Position numbers and translations under genes: made by a program
Part shown: in pieces, positions 33,330-43,713 of the stretch
How the letters are laid out: each line of letters starts with the position of its first letter
How positions within the stretch are numbered: the stretch's first letter is position 1
Assembly (NCBI RefSeq): GCF_000993825.1
Contig: NZ_CP011114.1
Coordinates: forward strand, 3,658,001 to 3,722,000
Origin: Paenibacillus durus ATCC 35681
GTDB taxonomy: Bacteria; Bacillota; Bacilli; Paenibacillales; Paenibacillaceae
DNA length: 64,000 nt
Direction of reading: 5' to 3'
Notes under the pieces: model-generated
What the model saw: the letters and a program-made list of their open reading frames with translations, nothing else
Told to the model about the DNA's origin: nothing
Databases searched by the model: none

Positions 33330-35075
33330 TTATTTGTCCTTGGAATAGTCGCGGACCCGTGGAGGAATCAGCGATACGTCAACGTCTTCGTACGAGATCT
33401 TCGGCCCGTCCGGCGTCCATGACGCCTTGGTCGTCTTCAGGAACTCCTCGTCGTTGCGCTTCGGAAATTCCGGCTTGTAATGCGCGCCCCGGCTTTCATT
33501 GCGCAGCAGCGCGCCCAGCGTCATCGCCTCCGCCAGTTCCAGCATGTTCCACAACTGACGGGTAAAGGCGACGCCTTGATTGTTCCAGCCCGAGGTATCG
33601 CTCATGTTAATGTTACGGTAGCGCTCCTTCAGTTCCTTGATTTTGCCTATGGTCGCCTCAAGCTTCACGTTATGACGGACCACCGTCATGTTGGCAGTCA
33701 TCCACTCGCCCAGCTCCTTATGGAGGACGTAGGCGTTCTCCGTTCCGCTCATGCCGAGCAGCGATTCGTATTTCTCCTGCTGCACACGCCGGTATCTGTC
33801 GAACACCGAAGTGGACACGTCCTGTACCGATTTTTTCAGCCCCTTGATATATTCCACGGCCTTTGGCCCCGACACCATGCCGCCGAAAATGGCCGACACC
33901 AGCGAGTTCGCGCCCAGCCGGTTCGCTCCGTGATATTGGTATTCGCATTCGCCCGCCGCAAACAGGCCGGGTATATTCGTCATCTGATTGTAATCGACCC
34001 ACATGCCGCCCATGGAATAATGGACCGCCGGGAAGATTTTCATCGGGATTTTGCGCGGATCGTCGCCCATGAACTTCTCGTAAATCTCGATAATGCCGCC
34101 AAGCTTGACGTCCAGCTCTTTCGGGTCTTTATGCGACAGGTCCAGATAGACCATGTTCTCACCATTAATGCCGAGCCCCTGATCGACGCAGACGTTAAAA
34201 ATCTCACGGGTGGCAATATCGCGGGGCACCAGGTTGCCGTAGGCCGGATATTTTTCCTCTAGGAAGTACCACGGCTTGCCGTCCTTGTAGGTCCAGATGC
34301 GCCCGCCTTCGCCGCGCGCCGATTCGCTCATCAGCCGCAGCTTGTCGTCGCCGGGAATGGCCGTCGGATGAATCTGGATGAACTCCCCGTTCGCGTAATG
34401 TACACCCTGCTGGTACACGGCGCTTGCGGCTGTGCCGGTGTTGATGACCGAGTTGGTCGTCTTGCCGAAAATAATCCCCGGACCGCCGCTCGCCAGAATG
34501 ACCGCGTCCGCCGGGAATGTCTCGATCGCCATCGTGCGTAAATCCTGGGCGGCGATTCCACGGCAGACGCCTTCATCGTCGATCACAGCGGAGAGGAATT
34601 CCCAGTTCTCATGCTTCGTTACAAATCCTTCAACCTCCCAGCGTCGCACCTGCTCGTCGAGCGCGTACAAGAGCTGCTGCCCGGTCGTCGCGCCCGCATA
34701 GGCCGTCCGGTGATGCTTCGTCCCGCCGAACCGGCGGAAGTCGAGCAGTCCCTCCGGCGTGCGGTTGAACATGACGCCCATTCGGTCCATCAGATGGATG
34801 ATGCCCGGGGCCGCCTCGCACATCGCCTTGACCGGAGGCTGATTGGCGAGAAAATCACCGCCATATACGGTATCGTCAAAATGCACCCACGGCGAGTCGC
34901 CCTCGCCCTTCGTGTTGACGGCGCCGTTGATGCCGCCTTGCGCGCAGACCGAGTGCGATCTTTTGACGGGGACAAGTGAGAATAGATGCACATGAACGCC
35001 GGCCTCCGCCGCCTTGATGGTTGCCATCAGGCCGGCCAAGCCGCCGCCCACGATAATGATATCGGCTGTTGCCAT
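33330..35075 (-). CDS. sdhA: succinate dehydrogenase flavoprotein subunit
   Basis: The 581-aa product has the FAD-binding GGGLAGLMATIKAAEAG (residues 9-25), the flavinylation motif RSHSVCAQGGINGA with covalent His, the substrate loop IQIHPTAIPG, and the catalytic Arg region (GEGGRIWTY). The C-terminal part contains FPKRNDEEFLKTTKAS. It oxidises succinate to fumarate at the inner membrane face. It is 15 bases after sdhC. Confidence 0.95.
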   Translation of the reverse strand: MATADIIIVGGGLAGLMATIKAAEAGVHVHLFSLVPVKRSHSVCAQGGINGAVNTKGEGDSPWVHFDDTVYGGDFLANQPPVKAMCEAAPGIIHLMDRMGVMFNRTPEGLLDFRRFGGTKHHRTAYAGATTGQQLLYALDEQVRRWEVEGFVTKHENWEFLSAVIDDEGVCRGIAAQDLRTMAIETFPADAVILASGGPGIIFGKTTNSVINTGTAASAVYQQGVHYANGEFIQIHPTAIPGDDKLRLMSESARGEGGRIWTYKDGKPWYFLEEKYPAYGNLVPRDIATREIFNVCVDQGLGINGENMVYLDLSHKDPKELDVKLGGIIEIYEKFMGDDPRKIPMKIFPAVHYSMGGMWVDYNQMTNIPGLFAAGECEYQYHGANRLGANSLVSAIFGGMVSGPKAVEYIKGLKKSVQDVSTSVFDRYRRVQQEKYESLLGMSGTENAYVLHKELGEWMTANMTVVRHNVKLEATIGKIKELKERYRNINMSDTSGWNNQGVAFTRQLWNMLELAEAMTLGALLRNESRGAHYKPEFPKRNDEEFLKTTKASWTPDGPKISYEDVDVSLIPPRVRDYSKDK

Positions 35076-35090
35076 GACAGGTTCACTCCC

Positions 35091-35759
35091 TTATTGGATG
35101 ACAGTATTTACGGCTTGGGCAATAGCCTCAGCTGTTTTGAAATCGCTGTCACGGAACGTGACGAGCGACAGCAGGAACATGAACGTCACCAGAACGAACA
35201 AGCCCATGCACAAATAGGAAGAAACCCGCTGAGAACGGGGACCCACTGTGATGCCCCAGCTGACGAGGAAGGACCACAGCCCGTTGGCGAAATGAAAGCA
35301 GGCCGCCACGATGCCAACGATATAAAAAGCAAGCCACAACGGCTGGGTAACGATATCATGCATCACGCCGCCGAGCTCTTCATGAGTAACGTTGCCAAGC
35401 GCCACCTGCACCCGGGTTTCGTACAAATGCCATATGATAAAAATAAACGTGACAATGCCGCTGACCCGCTGAAATGTATAACGCCAGTTCCGTTCCAGAT
35501 TGTAGCGGTTCAGGTTCGGCTTCGACTGGTAGGCGATATACAGCCCGTAGACGCCATGGTACAGCAGGGGAACCCAGATGAACAATAATTCCAGGAAGAA
35601 GACGAGCGGCAGGCTGTTCAGCCACAGCACACTTTCCTTGAACCCGGCTGCCCCCTTCTCCACCGCCGAGAAATTCGTCAGCATGTGCTCGATGAAAAAG
35701 AACGCGAGCGGGATTACACCGAGCAAGGAATGAATTTTTCTGGAATAAAAGCCTCTCAT
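35091..35759 (-). CDS. sdhC: succinate dehydrogenase cytochrome b558 subunit
   Basis: The product is 222 aa from the ATG at 35759 (MRGFYSRKIHSLLGVIPLAFF), which has an AAAGGGG site; 13 further residues upstream lack one. It has five hydrophobic segments and heme-ligand histidines (KIHSLLG, FFIEHMLTN, LYHGVYGLYI, IWHLYE, HFANGLWSF). This is the type B membrane anchor typical of Firmicutes that uses menaquinone. It is the first gene of sdhCAB. Confidence 0.9.
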   Translation of the reverse strand: MRGFYSRKIHSLLGVIPLAFFFIEHMLTNFSAVEKGAAGFKESVLWLNSLPLVFFLELLFIWVPLLYHGVYGLYIAYQSKPNLNRYNLERNWRYTFQRVSGIVTFIFIIWHLYETRVQVALGNVTHEELGGVMHDIVTQPLWLAFYIVGIVAACFHFANGLWSFLVSWGITVGPRSQRVSSYLCMGLFVLVTFMFLLSLVTFRDSDFKTAEAIAQAVNTVIQ

Positions 35760-35988
35760 ATTGCCGTGTCCCCTTTCCGAATAAAACAGCGTTTTCATTA
35801 ATGAGCATACACCTTCGGGCTGGGAGTTGAAACAGGGAATTGACGGCTGCTTTCAGCCGAACACCCCGTCCCGTCAAGCCTCTCCCGCTCCCGGCAAGGC
35901 TTTGCTTCATTTTTTACAAATTGTGAATATCCTGTGTCACTTTGTATGTTACTCTTTTTCGGCTTATAAGGGAATTGCAATCTAATTA

Positions 35989-36014
35989 TTATGCGTTATA
36001 AAATATATGCATAA
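35989..36014. promoter_or_regulatory. LysR-box candidate between sdhC and lysR gene
   Basis: TTATGC (35989-35994) and GCATAA (36009-36014) are an inverted repeat with 14 bases between, in the 326-bp divergent region of sdhC and the LysR gene. No other gene is seen in that region. Confidence 0.45.
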
Positions 36015-36085
36015 GAATTCCCGCTGAGAAGTCCCTATAAAAAAGGAGATTCGTCCGCTTTAGAGCAGCCGGAAGGAGTGCAGCG

Positions 36086-36994
36086 ATGTTTGACGACCTT
36101 GATATTTTTGCCGTTGTTGTGGAGCAGTCCAGCCTTAATCGTGCTTCCCGTCAACTAAATTTGTCACAGCCTGCCCTCTCGCGCAAAATCTCCAAACTGG
36201 AGGAGCGGCTCGGTGTCACGCTGTTTAACCGCTATGGCAAAAGGCTCGAGCTGACCGAGGTCGGACGGCTGGCTTACACCTACGCTCTGGAGCAGCGGCA
36301 GCAGCGCTTTAAATTTCTGGAGGCGATCTCGAGGTTCAAGCAAGGCGAGCCTCTGTCCGTTACGCTTGGGGCCAGTCTGACGACGATTCAGACCACTTTG
36401 CCGCCTCTCGTAAACGCATACATGGAGAAATATCCCGCCGCCGAGCTGAAGCTGATTACGGGCAAGACACATGAGATCGTTACCTCGGTGCGGGAAGGAC
36501 GGTCGGAGGTCGGCCTGATCGCTTCCGCCACCGCGGAATCCGGCCTGCGCTGCATCCCGCTCTTCGAGGACCAGCTGCGGCTTGTTATCGCAGGAAATCA
36601 TCCGCTCGCCCAGCTTCCCAGGCTTGAAATGGAGCATCTGACGGCTCTGCCGATGATCCTGTTCTCCAAGGGAACCTGGTACCGCCGCATGACGGACGAT
36701 CTGTTCCAGCGCAGCGGCGTACAGCCGGATATCCGCATGGAGATCGACTCTTTCGAGGCGATTATCCGGCTGCTCCCGACGATCAAGGCGGCGGCGCTGC
36801 TGCCCAATTCCTATCTTCGGCCGGAGCTGCTGTCAGGAGGGGGGCTTGCTTCCCTGCACATCAAGGAGCTGGAGCTGACTCAGCGGACCACCTGTCTGAT
36901 CTACCGCGACACCGGTGATTTAAGCGCGGCGGCGCGGAGTCTGGTGCGGGTGACGGAAGAAGTGTTTCATGAGGGAAGGCCGGCTACTCTCTAA
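36086..36994 (+). CDS. LysR-family regulator divergent from sdhCAB
   Basis: The 302-aa product has the LysR N-terminal helix-turn-helix (LDIFAVVVEQSSLNRASRQLNLSQPALSRKISKLEERLGVTLFNRYGKRLELTEVGR) and a CitR/CcpE-like effector domain (LSVTLGASLTTIQTTLPPLVNAYMEKYPAAELKLITGKTHEIVTSVREGRSEVGLI). CitR in Bacillus and CcpE in Staphylococcus control TCA-cycle genes; the position next to sdhC suggests a similar job, with citrate as possible effector. This is inference from context. Confidence 0.8.
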   Translation: MFDDLDIFAVVVEQSSLNRASRQLNLSQPALSRKISKLEERLGVTLFNRYGKRLELTEVGRLAYTYALEQRQQRFKFLEAISRFKQGEPLSVTLGASLTTIQTTLPPLVNAYMEKYPAAELKLITGKTHEIVTSVREGRSEVGLIASATAESGLRCIPLFEDQLRLVIAGNHPLAQLPRLEMEHLTALPMILFSKGTWYRRMTDDLFQRSGVQPDIRMEIDSFEAIIRLLPTIKAAALLPNSYLRPELLSGGGLASLHIKELELTQRTTCLIYRDTGDLSAAARSLVRVTEEVFHEGRPATL

Positions 36995-37069
36995 ATTGGC
37001 GCTTGACTTAATCTTAGAACCTGAGGTAATGTAATATCCATCCAATTCAACAATTCAACATACCCATCA

Positions 37070-37370
37070 GGTAATGACCAAAGACATGATTTCCTTCACG
37101 GGCCGTCCAGAGAGAGAAGCTCAGGCTGAAAGCTTCTTCGGCAACCGGATGCGTAAATTACCCCTTTGCAGCCGTGGCGCTGAACCCGTGACATGATAGC
37201 TTAGATTTCACGGCAGTATGCGGCACCGCGTTATCCCCGTTACCGGATACCAATGAGGACTTGCAGCGGCAGTGTCCGGCAGCAGCCGGGGCATTACGCG
37301 CCGCAGGTCGAATCAGGGTGGAACCACGAGCTTAAACGCACTCGTCCCTTTGTGGATGAGATGCGTTTTT
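37070..37370 (+). ncRNA. T-box riboswitch leader of thrS
   Basis: The leader has the T-box sequence AGGGTGGAACCACG (37315-37328), a stem I closed by GGTAAT (37070-37075) with ATTACC (37157-37162), and a 3' terminator (ACGCA-CTCGTCC with GGATGAG-ATGCGT then TTTTTT, 37336-37370). A candidate specifier codon ACC for threonine lies at 37144-37146 in the 3' side of stem I. Uncharged tRNA-Thr would stabilise the antiterminator and allow thrS expression. Confidence 0.9.
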
Positions 37371-37410
37371 TGTGTTTTCCCAAAATAATCAGGAAATGGA
37401 GGCTGGACAG

Positions 37411-39325
37411 ATGGAAATCAAAGTAACTTTACCAGATGGCGCAATAAGGAGGTACCCACAATGCACGACAATTGAACAAGTGGCGGAGTCCATCAGTACG
37501 GGACTGAAAAAACAGGCCGTAGCAGGACTACTCAACGGAAAGCTGGCGGAATCTGAGTGAACCGATCGATCAGGACAGCCTCCTGCGGCTGGTTATGCTG
37601 GACAGCACAGAAGGACTGGAAATTTACAGACACAGCGCAGCGCATGTTATGGCTCAGGCCATCAAACGTATATACGGCGCCCAGGCGGTTAAGCTCGGTA
37701 TCGGGCCGGTGATCGAAGACGGATTCTATTACGACGTCGATATAGAGAAGCCGCTGACTGACGGTGATCTTGCGGCAATCGAGCGAGAGATGGAGAACGT
37801 AATCAAAGAGGATCTCCCCATCGTCCGCCGGGTGGTCAGCCGGGACGAAGCCGTTCGAATCTTCGATGAGCTGAAAGAGCCGCTCAAGCTGGAGCTGATC
37901 GCTGATCTGCCCCAGGATGCCGTTATCAGCATCTACGAGCAGGGTGAATTCTCTGATTTGTGCCGCGGTCCCCATCTTCCATCGACAGGCCGTATCAAGG
38001 CATTCAATCTGCTAAGCGTCGCGGGGGCTTACTGGCGGGGAGACTCCGGCAATAAAATGCTGCAGCGTATTTACGGGACCGCGTTTCCGAAAAAGTCGCA
38101 GCTTGATGAGCATCTGTTGTTCCTTGAGGAAGCCAAAAAACGCGACCACCGCAAGCTCAGCAAAGAACTTGAACTGTTCATGTTCTCCGAGGAAGCGCCG
38201 GGAATGCCCTTTTACCTTCCGAACGGGATGACGATCCGTAACGAGCTGGAGAATTTTGCGCGGCAACTACAGAGACAACGGGGCTATCACGAAGTGCGCA
38301 CGCCGCTGATGATGAATAACCGGCTGTGGGAGCAGTCCGGGCATTGGGATCACTACAAGGACAATATGTATTTTACCGATGTGGATGAAACAAAATATGC
38401 CCTTAAACCGATGAATTGCCCGGGCCATATGCTCATTTACAAAAACAATCTGCATTCGTACCGGGAATTGCCCATGAGGCTGGCGGAATTTGGACAGGTT
38501 CACCGCCACGAGCTGTCCGGAGCGCTGGGCGGGATGATGCGGGTTCGCACCTTCTGCCAGGATGACGCGCATCTGTTCGTGCTGCCGGAACAGATCGAGG
38601 AGGAGATTGGCCGCGTCATAGCCATGATCGACCATATTTACAAGGTCTTCGGCTTTCAGTATACCGTCGAGCTGTCGACGCGGCCGGAAGATTCCATGGG
38701 CTCCGAAGAGCTGTGGAACGAAGCGGAACAGGCTTTGCAAAAATGTCTGAAGGCTAGCGGAATCCCCTATCGCCTAAATGAAGGGGACGGAGCGTTCTAC
38801 GGTCCTAAGATCGATTTCCATATCCTAGATGCGCTGAAACGGAGCTGGCAGTGCGGGACGATCCAGCTGGATTTCCAGATGCCTGAGAAATTCGATCTCT
38901 CCTATATCGGCGAAGACAGCCAGAAACATCGTCCGGTCGTCATCCATCGGGCTGTGTACGGTTCGCTTGACCGGTTCATGGGAATTATCACCGAGCATTA
39001 CGCCGGTGCTTTCCCGCTCTGGCTTGCGCCGGTTCAGGCCAAGATTCTGCCCGTGTCGGAGAAGTTTAACGGATACGCCTTCGAGGTGAAAAAATCGCTG
39101 GAAGACGCCGGTATCCGCGCCGACATGGATTTGCGGGACGAGAAGCTGGGCTATAAAATCCGCGAAGCCCAGCTGCAAAGAACACCGTATATGCTCATTC
39201 TCGGCGAGAACGAGCTGTCTTCCGGCAATGTGTCCGTGAGAAAACGGGGCGAGGGCGATCTCGGTTCCCGGAGCCTGGCGGAGTTGATCGGGCAGATGAC
39301 CGAAGAAATCCGCGCCAAACAATAA
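37411..39325 (+). CDS. thrS: threonyl-tRNA synthetase with apparent frameshift after the TGS domain
   Basis: Start at ATG 37411 (GGAGG 8 bases upstream). Residues 1-48 are the TGS domain (MEIKVTLPDGAIRRYPQ, VAGLLNGKLAE); that frame stops at TGA 37558. The frame beginning near 37553 continues LSEPIDQDSLLRLVMLDSTEGLEIYRHSAAHVMAQAIKRIYGAQAVKLGIGP and runs to 39325 with the editing domain (RHSAAH, DLCRGPH), class II core motifs (PMNCPGHMLIYK, MRVRTFCQDDAHLF) and anticodon domain (RADMDLRDEKLGYKIREAQ). One extra base near 37552 (GAA-T-CTG) explains the break. It could be a sequencing error, a true mutation or +1 slippage; the second part has no ribosome binding site. Confidence 0.85.
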
Positions 39326-39367
39326 AGCGGATCTGCGGCTCGGCCCCGGCGCTAACATGCGAGAAAA

Positions 39368-39405
39368 AGACTCTCTTTAAGCCGACCATCGGCCTTAGAG
39401 AGTCT
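39368..39405. terminator. terminator between thrS and ktrA
   Basis: AGACTCTCT-n2-AAGCCGA pairs with TCGGCCTT-AGAGAGTCT and is followed by TTTCTC; the minus side has a matching run of T (from GAGAAAAAGA). It serves two convergent genes. Confidence 0.75.
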
Positions 39406-39533
39406 TTCTCATCGCTTCTATCTGCTGCGTCTCCCGTTGGTATGGAAATTTTCAGGAAAAGTGGAAAACGAGCGCCAGCCTAATTAATTCCGGTAGAGCT
39501 CGCTCGCTGCGCTTTTGTCAGCCGCCAAATGTA

Positions 39534-40214
39534 TCAGGCCTCGGCCTCCTCGCGGTTCACCGCTTTCTCCTCAAATTGATCGATGCTCTCGTTAGAGCCG
39601 ATCACAACCATAATGTCGCCTTCATTGACATGGTCGTGAGCGGTCGGGGCGACGATAACCCCGCCCCCGCGGTTAAGCGCAATGATGCTGCAGCCATACT
39701 TGGCGCGGGTGTTGATCTCGGCGAGGCTCTGGCCGTCCATGCAGGACGGAACGGTCAGCTCGACGATTTTGTATTCCTTGGACAGCTCGATGTAATCGAG
39801 CAGATGCGGAGTCACCAGCTGATGCGCCACACGAACCCCCATATCGCGCTCCGGAAAAATAACCCGGTCCACTCCAAGCTTCTCCAAAGCGCGTCCGTGC
39901 AGGATGGAGATCGCCTTGGCTACCACCATTTTGACGCCCAATTCCTTCAGGAGGATGGCGGTAAGGATGCTGCGTTCCATATTGTCTCCAATCGCCACGA
40001 TACCGCAGTCGAGGTTCCGAACGCCCAGCGACCGCATCACACCCTCATCCGTAGCGTCCGCCATGACGGCATGCGTCAGCTTGCCGGTCATCTCCTCCAC
40101 CCGTTCCTCGTTGTGGTCGATGCCGAGCACCTCATATCCCATCTCCATCAGTTCAAGCGCCAGACTGGCTCCGAAGCGGCCAAGGCCGATGATTACAAAT
40201 TGCTGTGCTTTCAT
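39534..40214 (-). CDS. ktrA: KtrA/KtrC-type potassium-uptake regulatory subunit
   Basis: The 226-aa cytoplasmic protein has an RCK_N domain (FVIIGLGRFGASLALELMEMGYEVLGID, nucleotide-binding GxGxxG) and an RCK_C domain (SKEYKIVELTVPSCMDGQSLAEINTRAKYGCSIIALNR) that in relatives binds c-di-AMP. It gates the KtrB ion channel encoded 13 bases upstream on the same strand. Acidic C-terminus (NREEAEA). Confidence 0.9.
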   Translation of the reverse strand: MKAQQFVIIGLGRFGASLALELMEMGYEVLGIDHNEERVEEMTGKLTHAVMADATDEGVMRSLGVRNLDCGIVAIGDNMERSILTAILLKELGVKMVVAKAISILHGRALEKLGVDRVIFPERDMGVRVAHQLVTPHLLDYIELSKEYKIVELTVPSCMDGQSLAEINTRAKYGCSIIALNRGGGVIVAPTAHDHVNEGDIMVVIGSNESIDQFEEKAVNREEAEA

Positions 40215-40227
40215 TCCCGTTATCCCC

Positions 40228-41586
40228 TTATCCGATAATCATTTTGCCTTCCGGGTAGCGATACAATTCCTTACCCTTTTTCGGTCCCAGCGCATAGGCG
40301 AGCGTCAATACGCCCAGCCTGCCGGCGAACATGGTAAGACAGATGAGGATTTTGCCCACCGCCGAGAGATTCGGCGTAACACCCAAACTGAGCCCCACCG
40401 TAGCAAAGGCCGATGTCGTCTCGAACAGCAGATTCAAAAAGGGCGCCTCCTCCGTGGTGGAAAGCACCATCAAGACGGCAACGATCAGCAGCAGGGCCAG
40501 CAGAGTAATCGTCAGCGCCTTGAATACCCGTTCCTGGGCCAGACGGTAGCGGAACAGCACGATATCATTTCGTCCGCGCAGCATCGCAATCACAGCTCCG
40601 ATCATAATCGTAAACGTGGTCGTCTTGATGCCGCCCCCCGTCGAGCCGGGAGAAGCGCCGATGAACATCAGAATCACAATAAAAAACTGCGAGGCCTGCC
40701 TAAGACCCGGCATATCTAAGGTATTGGCGCCGGCCGTTCGCGGGGTGACGGATTGGAAAAAAGCCCCCCATATTTTGCCGCCCCAGCCGAGCGAGCCCAA
40801 GGTACGCGGATTCGTAAACTCAAATATAAAAAGAACAACGGCACCGGTGACGATCAGCGCGGCGGTCATGGACAGGACAACCTTGCTGTGCAGCGAAAGC
40901 TTGCGTTTGCGCCGGTAATCCATAATGTCCGACATAACGATGAAGCCAATCCCGCCGGAGACAATCAAAAACATAACAACTATATTCACAACCGGGTCGT
41001 CGGCGTAGCCTGTCAGACTGCGGTACCCGCTGAACAGATCGAAGCCCGCATTGTTAAACATCGAGACGGCATGGAACACGCCGAAGAAGGCGGCTCGTCC
41101 CAGCGGCATATCAAAAGCCCAGCGGATCGTAAGCAGCAGCGCGCCGCAGGCTTCGATGACCAGCGAATAGATCAGGACGCTGCGGATCAGCCGGACGATG
41201 CCTTCCATGGAGCTCTGATTCATCGCTTCCTGCAGTACCAGCCGCTCCCGCAGGGAGATGCGCCGGCGGAACACCAGAGCGAACAAGGTCGCCATCGACA
41301 TAAAGCCCAGGCCGCCGACCTGGATCAGCAGCATGAGGACAACCTGTCCGAAGGTTGAGAAGAACGTGCCCGTATCATGAACGACCAATCCGGTAACGCA
41401 GGCAGCCGATGTGGACGTAAATACCGCATCCAGAAACGCGATTGTGTTCCCCGGGGCCAGCGAGACCGGCAGCATGAGCAGAAGGGCGCCGATCAATATG
41501 ATGATGGCAAAGCCGATCACCAATATTTGGGGAGGAGACAGCTTCAGCCAGCGGAATTCGGTAACCTTCGGTGTTTGTGAAGCCAT
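40228..41586 (-). CDS. ktrB: KtrB/KtrD-type potassium/sodium transporter membrane subunit
   Basis: The product is 452 aa from the ATG at 41586 (GGGGTG site; B. subtilis KtrB is 445). It has four M1-P-M2 repeats with selectivity-filter glycines in AACVTGLVVHDTG, NAGFDLFSGYRSL, SVTPRTAGANTLDM and SAFATVGLSLGVT. It imports K+ coupled to Na+, controlled by KtrA. No c-di-AMP riboswitch was recognised upstream. Confidence 0.9.
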   Translation of the reverse strand: MASQTPKVTEFRWLKLSPPQILVIGFAIIILIGALLLMLPVSLAPGNTIAFLDAVFTSTSAACVTGLVVHDTGTFFSTFGQVVLMLLIQVGGLGFMSMATLFALVFRRRISLRERLVLQEAMNQSSMEGIVRLIRSVLIYSLVIEACGALLLTIRWAFDMPLGRAAFFGVFHAVSMFNNAGFDLFSGYRSLTGYADDPVVNIVVMFLIVSGGIGFIVMSDIMDYRRKRKLSLHSKVVLSMTAALIVTGAVVLFIFEFTNPRTLGSLGWGGKIWGAFFQSVTPRTAGANTLDMPGLRQASQFFIVILMFIGASPGSTGGGIKTTTFTIMIGAVIAMLRGRNDIVLFRYRLAQERVFKALTITLLALLLIVAVLMVLSTTEEAPFLNLLFETTSAFATVGLSLGVTPNLSAVGKILICLTMFAGRLGVLTLAYALGPKKGKELYRYPEGKMIIG

Positions 41587-41783
41587 ATCCGTCACCCCGT
41601 CCATAAAATGCGTGTTTTCATCATACATTGTTCTTAGGCGATCGTATCAAATTTAGCTTGCAATTTCATCGTTTTTCAGCGAATTCCACTGTTCATAGCC
41701 TAAAAAATGGCTTTTCGCATCCCGGCTGTGATATTTTAAGGTAGTTAAACGGTTTTAGAAATCATAAACCAAGGAGGCTTTTC

Positions 41784-43520
41784 ATGAATCCCGTCGGCCA
41801 ACCCTTGCATCAACGGCCCATTTCCAAAAGACTTGTTTTCGCAGGCCTCATCGGTCTGATCTTGTTTGTCATGTTCCAGATCGTCCCCTCACTTACTCAG
41901 GAAGGCTACGGCAACGAGCAGGCGATCAGCAAATCGGAAGCCCGCGAGAGGGCGATCCGCTTTGCGGCAGAACAGCTTGGATACATACCGGAACCCGGCG
42001 ACAATTGGATCGTCACTTATACGTCGGATTCCTCTTTTTACGGCTACATGTCCCGAAAAAGCCTGCTGGAGGATTACAGCAACAGAAAGCTGGACCGCCG
42101 CTATCCATACGACACCTTCCATGCTTCCCTAGATTCCCAGGAGGATAAATGGGCGAATCTGGCGGTCGATCTGAATATGTATACCGGCGAGACGGCGGGC
42201 TTCACCCGCGTCCCTGCGGGAGCCGGAAAGCAAGCAAACGTGACGGAAGCAGTCCTCACCGGCAAGGATGAGAGCGAAGAAATCGTCAGCGACGCTTCGC
42301 TAACCCCACAGGAGAAGGAACGGCTTGCAGCACCATTGTTGAATAAGTGGGGAGCCGACCCTTCACGGCTGGAACGGAATTTTCCTTCTACCGGCAGCTA
42401 CGGCCTGATCTATACCGACAGCTCGGTCAAGGTCGGGGAAGCTCCGCTCCGCTATGCTTTTAAGTTTACCGCAGGGGAAGTATCCTACTTCAAGCCCGGA
42501 TTTTCCCCGCCGGAGTGGCATACCGACTATGTAAAATCGCAAGTGTCGAGCGCGGGCCGCTTTACACTGTACGGTTACGGGCTGCCTACGTTCGCGCTCG
42601 GCGTTCTGGCGTTAATCTACAGTATTCTCCGCCGGAAGCACACTTCTTTTGCGCGCGGTGTCTTTTTAAGTATCGCCCATTTTGTCATTATGATGATCAG
42701 CACCTACAATATGCTACCCGAAACGGCCGGCACAGGAGACATGGCCGCCCGGATCACGAACATCGTCATGTTCATCATTTATACGCTGTACAGTCTGCTG
42801 ATGTCCGCGCTGCTCTACTTCTCGCTGGTGGGCGGAAACGGCCTGTGGCGGAAAGAGGAAGGGCTGAATCCATGGCCCCGCGCCAAAGAGCCGGGCTACG
42901 GCAGATATCTCATGGACAGCGTCTATGCCGGATATATTTGGGCGTTCGTGCTGCTTGGCGTGCAGACGCTGATGTTCATCATTTTGCAGTACACGCTGCA
43001 TAACTGGTCGACAACGGATGCTTCCCAGTCCCCTTACAATATGCGCTATGCCTGGCTGCTGCCGATCGTGGCGTGGCTGGCCGGACTTTCCGAGGAAGCG
43101 ATCTATCGCCTGTTCGGCATCCGGATGCTGAAAAAAATCGTGCGCAGCACCCTGCTCGCCAGCCTGATTACGACCCTTATCTGGGCGTTTGGACATACAC
43201 TTTATCCAATCTATCCCATCAGCTCCCGCCCGATCGAGCTGACGGTGATTGGCCTGCTGTTCAGTTATATTTTTCTGCGGTACGGCTTTATTGCCGTCAT
43301 GTTCAGCCATGTCGTGTTCGACAGCGTGCTGATGGGCATCACCCTGATCTTCATGCGCGAGCCGGTGAATGTGATCGCCGGTGTCGTTACGATTGTTATA
43401 CCGCTGCTCGTCGGCTATATTGTGTATCTGTTCAATCCGCCGGGCAAGGAGCGGGGGCCGCAGTCCCCGGACCCTGGGCCGGAGCCCGGTCCGGGTCCGG
43501 TGCCGGAGCATACGATTTAA
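41784..43520 (+). CDS. CPBP-family intramembrane metalloprotease with long extracellular N-domain
   Basis: The 578-aa product has an N-terminal membrane segment (about 17-34), about 230 residues outside the membrane, then seven or so hydrophobic segments. The CPBP (CAAX protease/bacteriocin-processing) motifs are EEAIYRLFGIR, FGHTLYP and FSHVVFDS, giving the two Glu, two His and Asn/Asp of the active site. The tail is a Pro/Gly/Glu repeat (PDPGPEPGPGPVPE). Its substrate is unknown. It is preceded by an AAGGAGG site and has no operon partner. Confidence 0.85.
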   Translation: MNPVGQPLHQRPISKRLVFAGLIGLILFVMFQIVPSLTQEGYGNEQAISKSEARERAIRFAAEQLGYIPEPGDNWIVTYTSDSSFYGYMSRKSLLEDYSNRKLDRRYPYDTFHASLDSQEDKWANLAVDLNMYTGETAGFTRVPAGAGKQANVTEAVLTGKDESEEIVSDASLTPQEKERLAAPLLNKWGADPSRLERNFPSTGSYGLIYTDSSVKVGEAPLRYAFKFTAGEVSYFKPGFSPPEWHTDYVKSQVSSAGRFTLYGYGLPTFALGVLALIYSILRRKHTSFARGVFLSIAHFVIMMISTYNMLPETAGTGDMAARITNIVMFIIYTLYSLLMSALLYFSLVGGNGLWRKEEGLNPWPRAKEPGYGRYLMDSVYAGYIWAFVLLGVQTLMFIILQYTLHNWSTTDASQSPYNMRYAWLLPIVAWLAGLSEEAIYRLFGIRMLKKIVRSTLLASLITTLIWAFGHTLYPIYPISSRPIELTVIGLLFSYIFLRYGFIAVMFSHVVFDSVLMGITLIFMREPVNVIAGVVTIVIPLLVGYIVYLFNPPGKERGPQSPDPGPEPGPGPVPEHTI

Positions 43521-43601
43521 CTGCCGGGATGCTTGAGAATTATACCGAAGCAGGCGGCCTTCCCATTTGGCGGGCTTCGGACCCAATACAGATGTAAGGC
43601 A

Positions 43602-43635
43602 ACAGCCCGGGAGCATCCGCTCTCGGGCTGTTTAA
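43602..43635 (+). terminator. terminator after the CPBP protease gene
   Basis: ACAGCCCGGGAG pairs with CTCTCGGGCTGT around a 6-base loop and is followed by TTAATT. It lies between two convergent genes. Confidence 0.7.
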
Positions 43636-43713
43636 TTAGGATAGAAGACATTTTGGCTTGGGTGCTTATGATCTGCAATAAGTATAAAATATCTTTCGTC
43701 AATCAACCGCCGA

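Noticed and set aside
41590..41783. Looked for a c-di-AMP (ydaO) riboswitch upstream of ktrB
   Set aside because: The spacer is too short and shows no recognisable conserved core.
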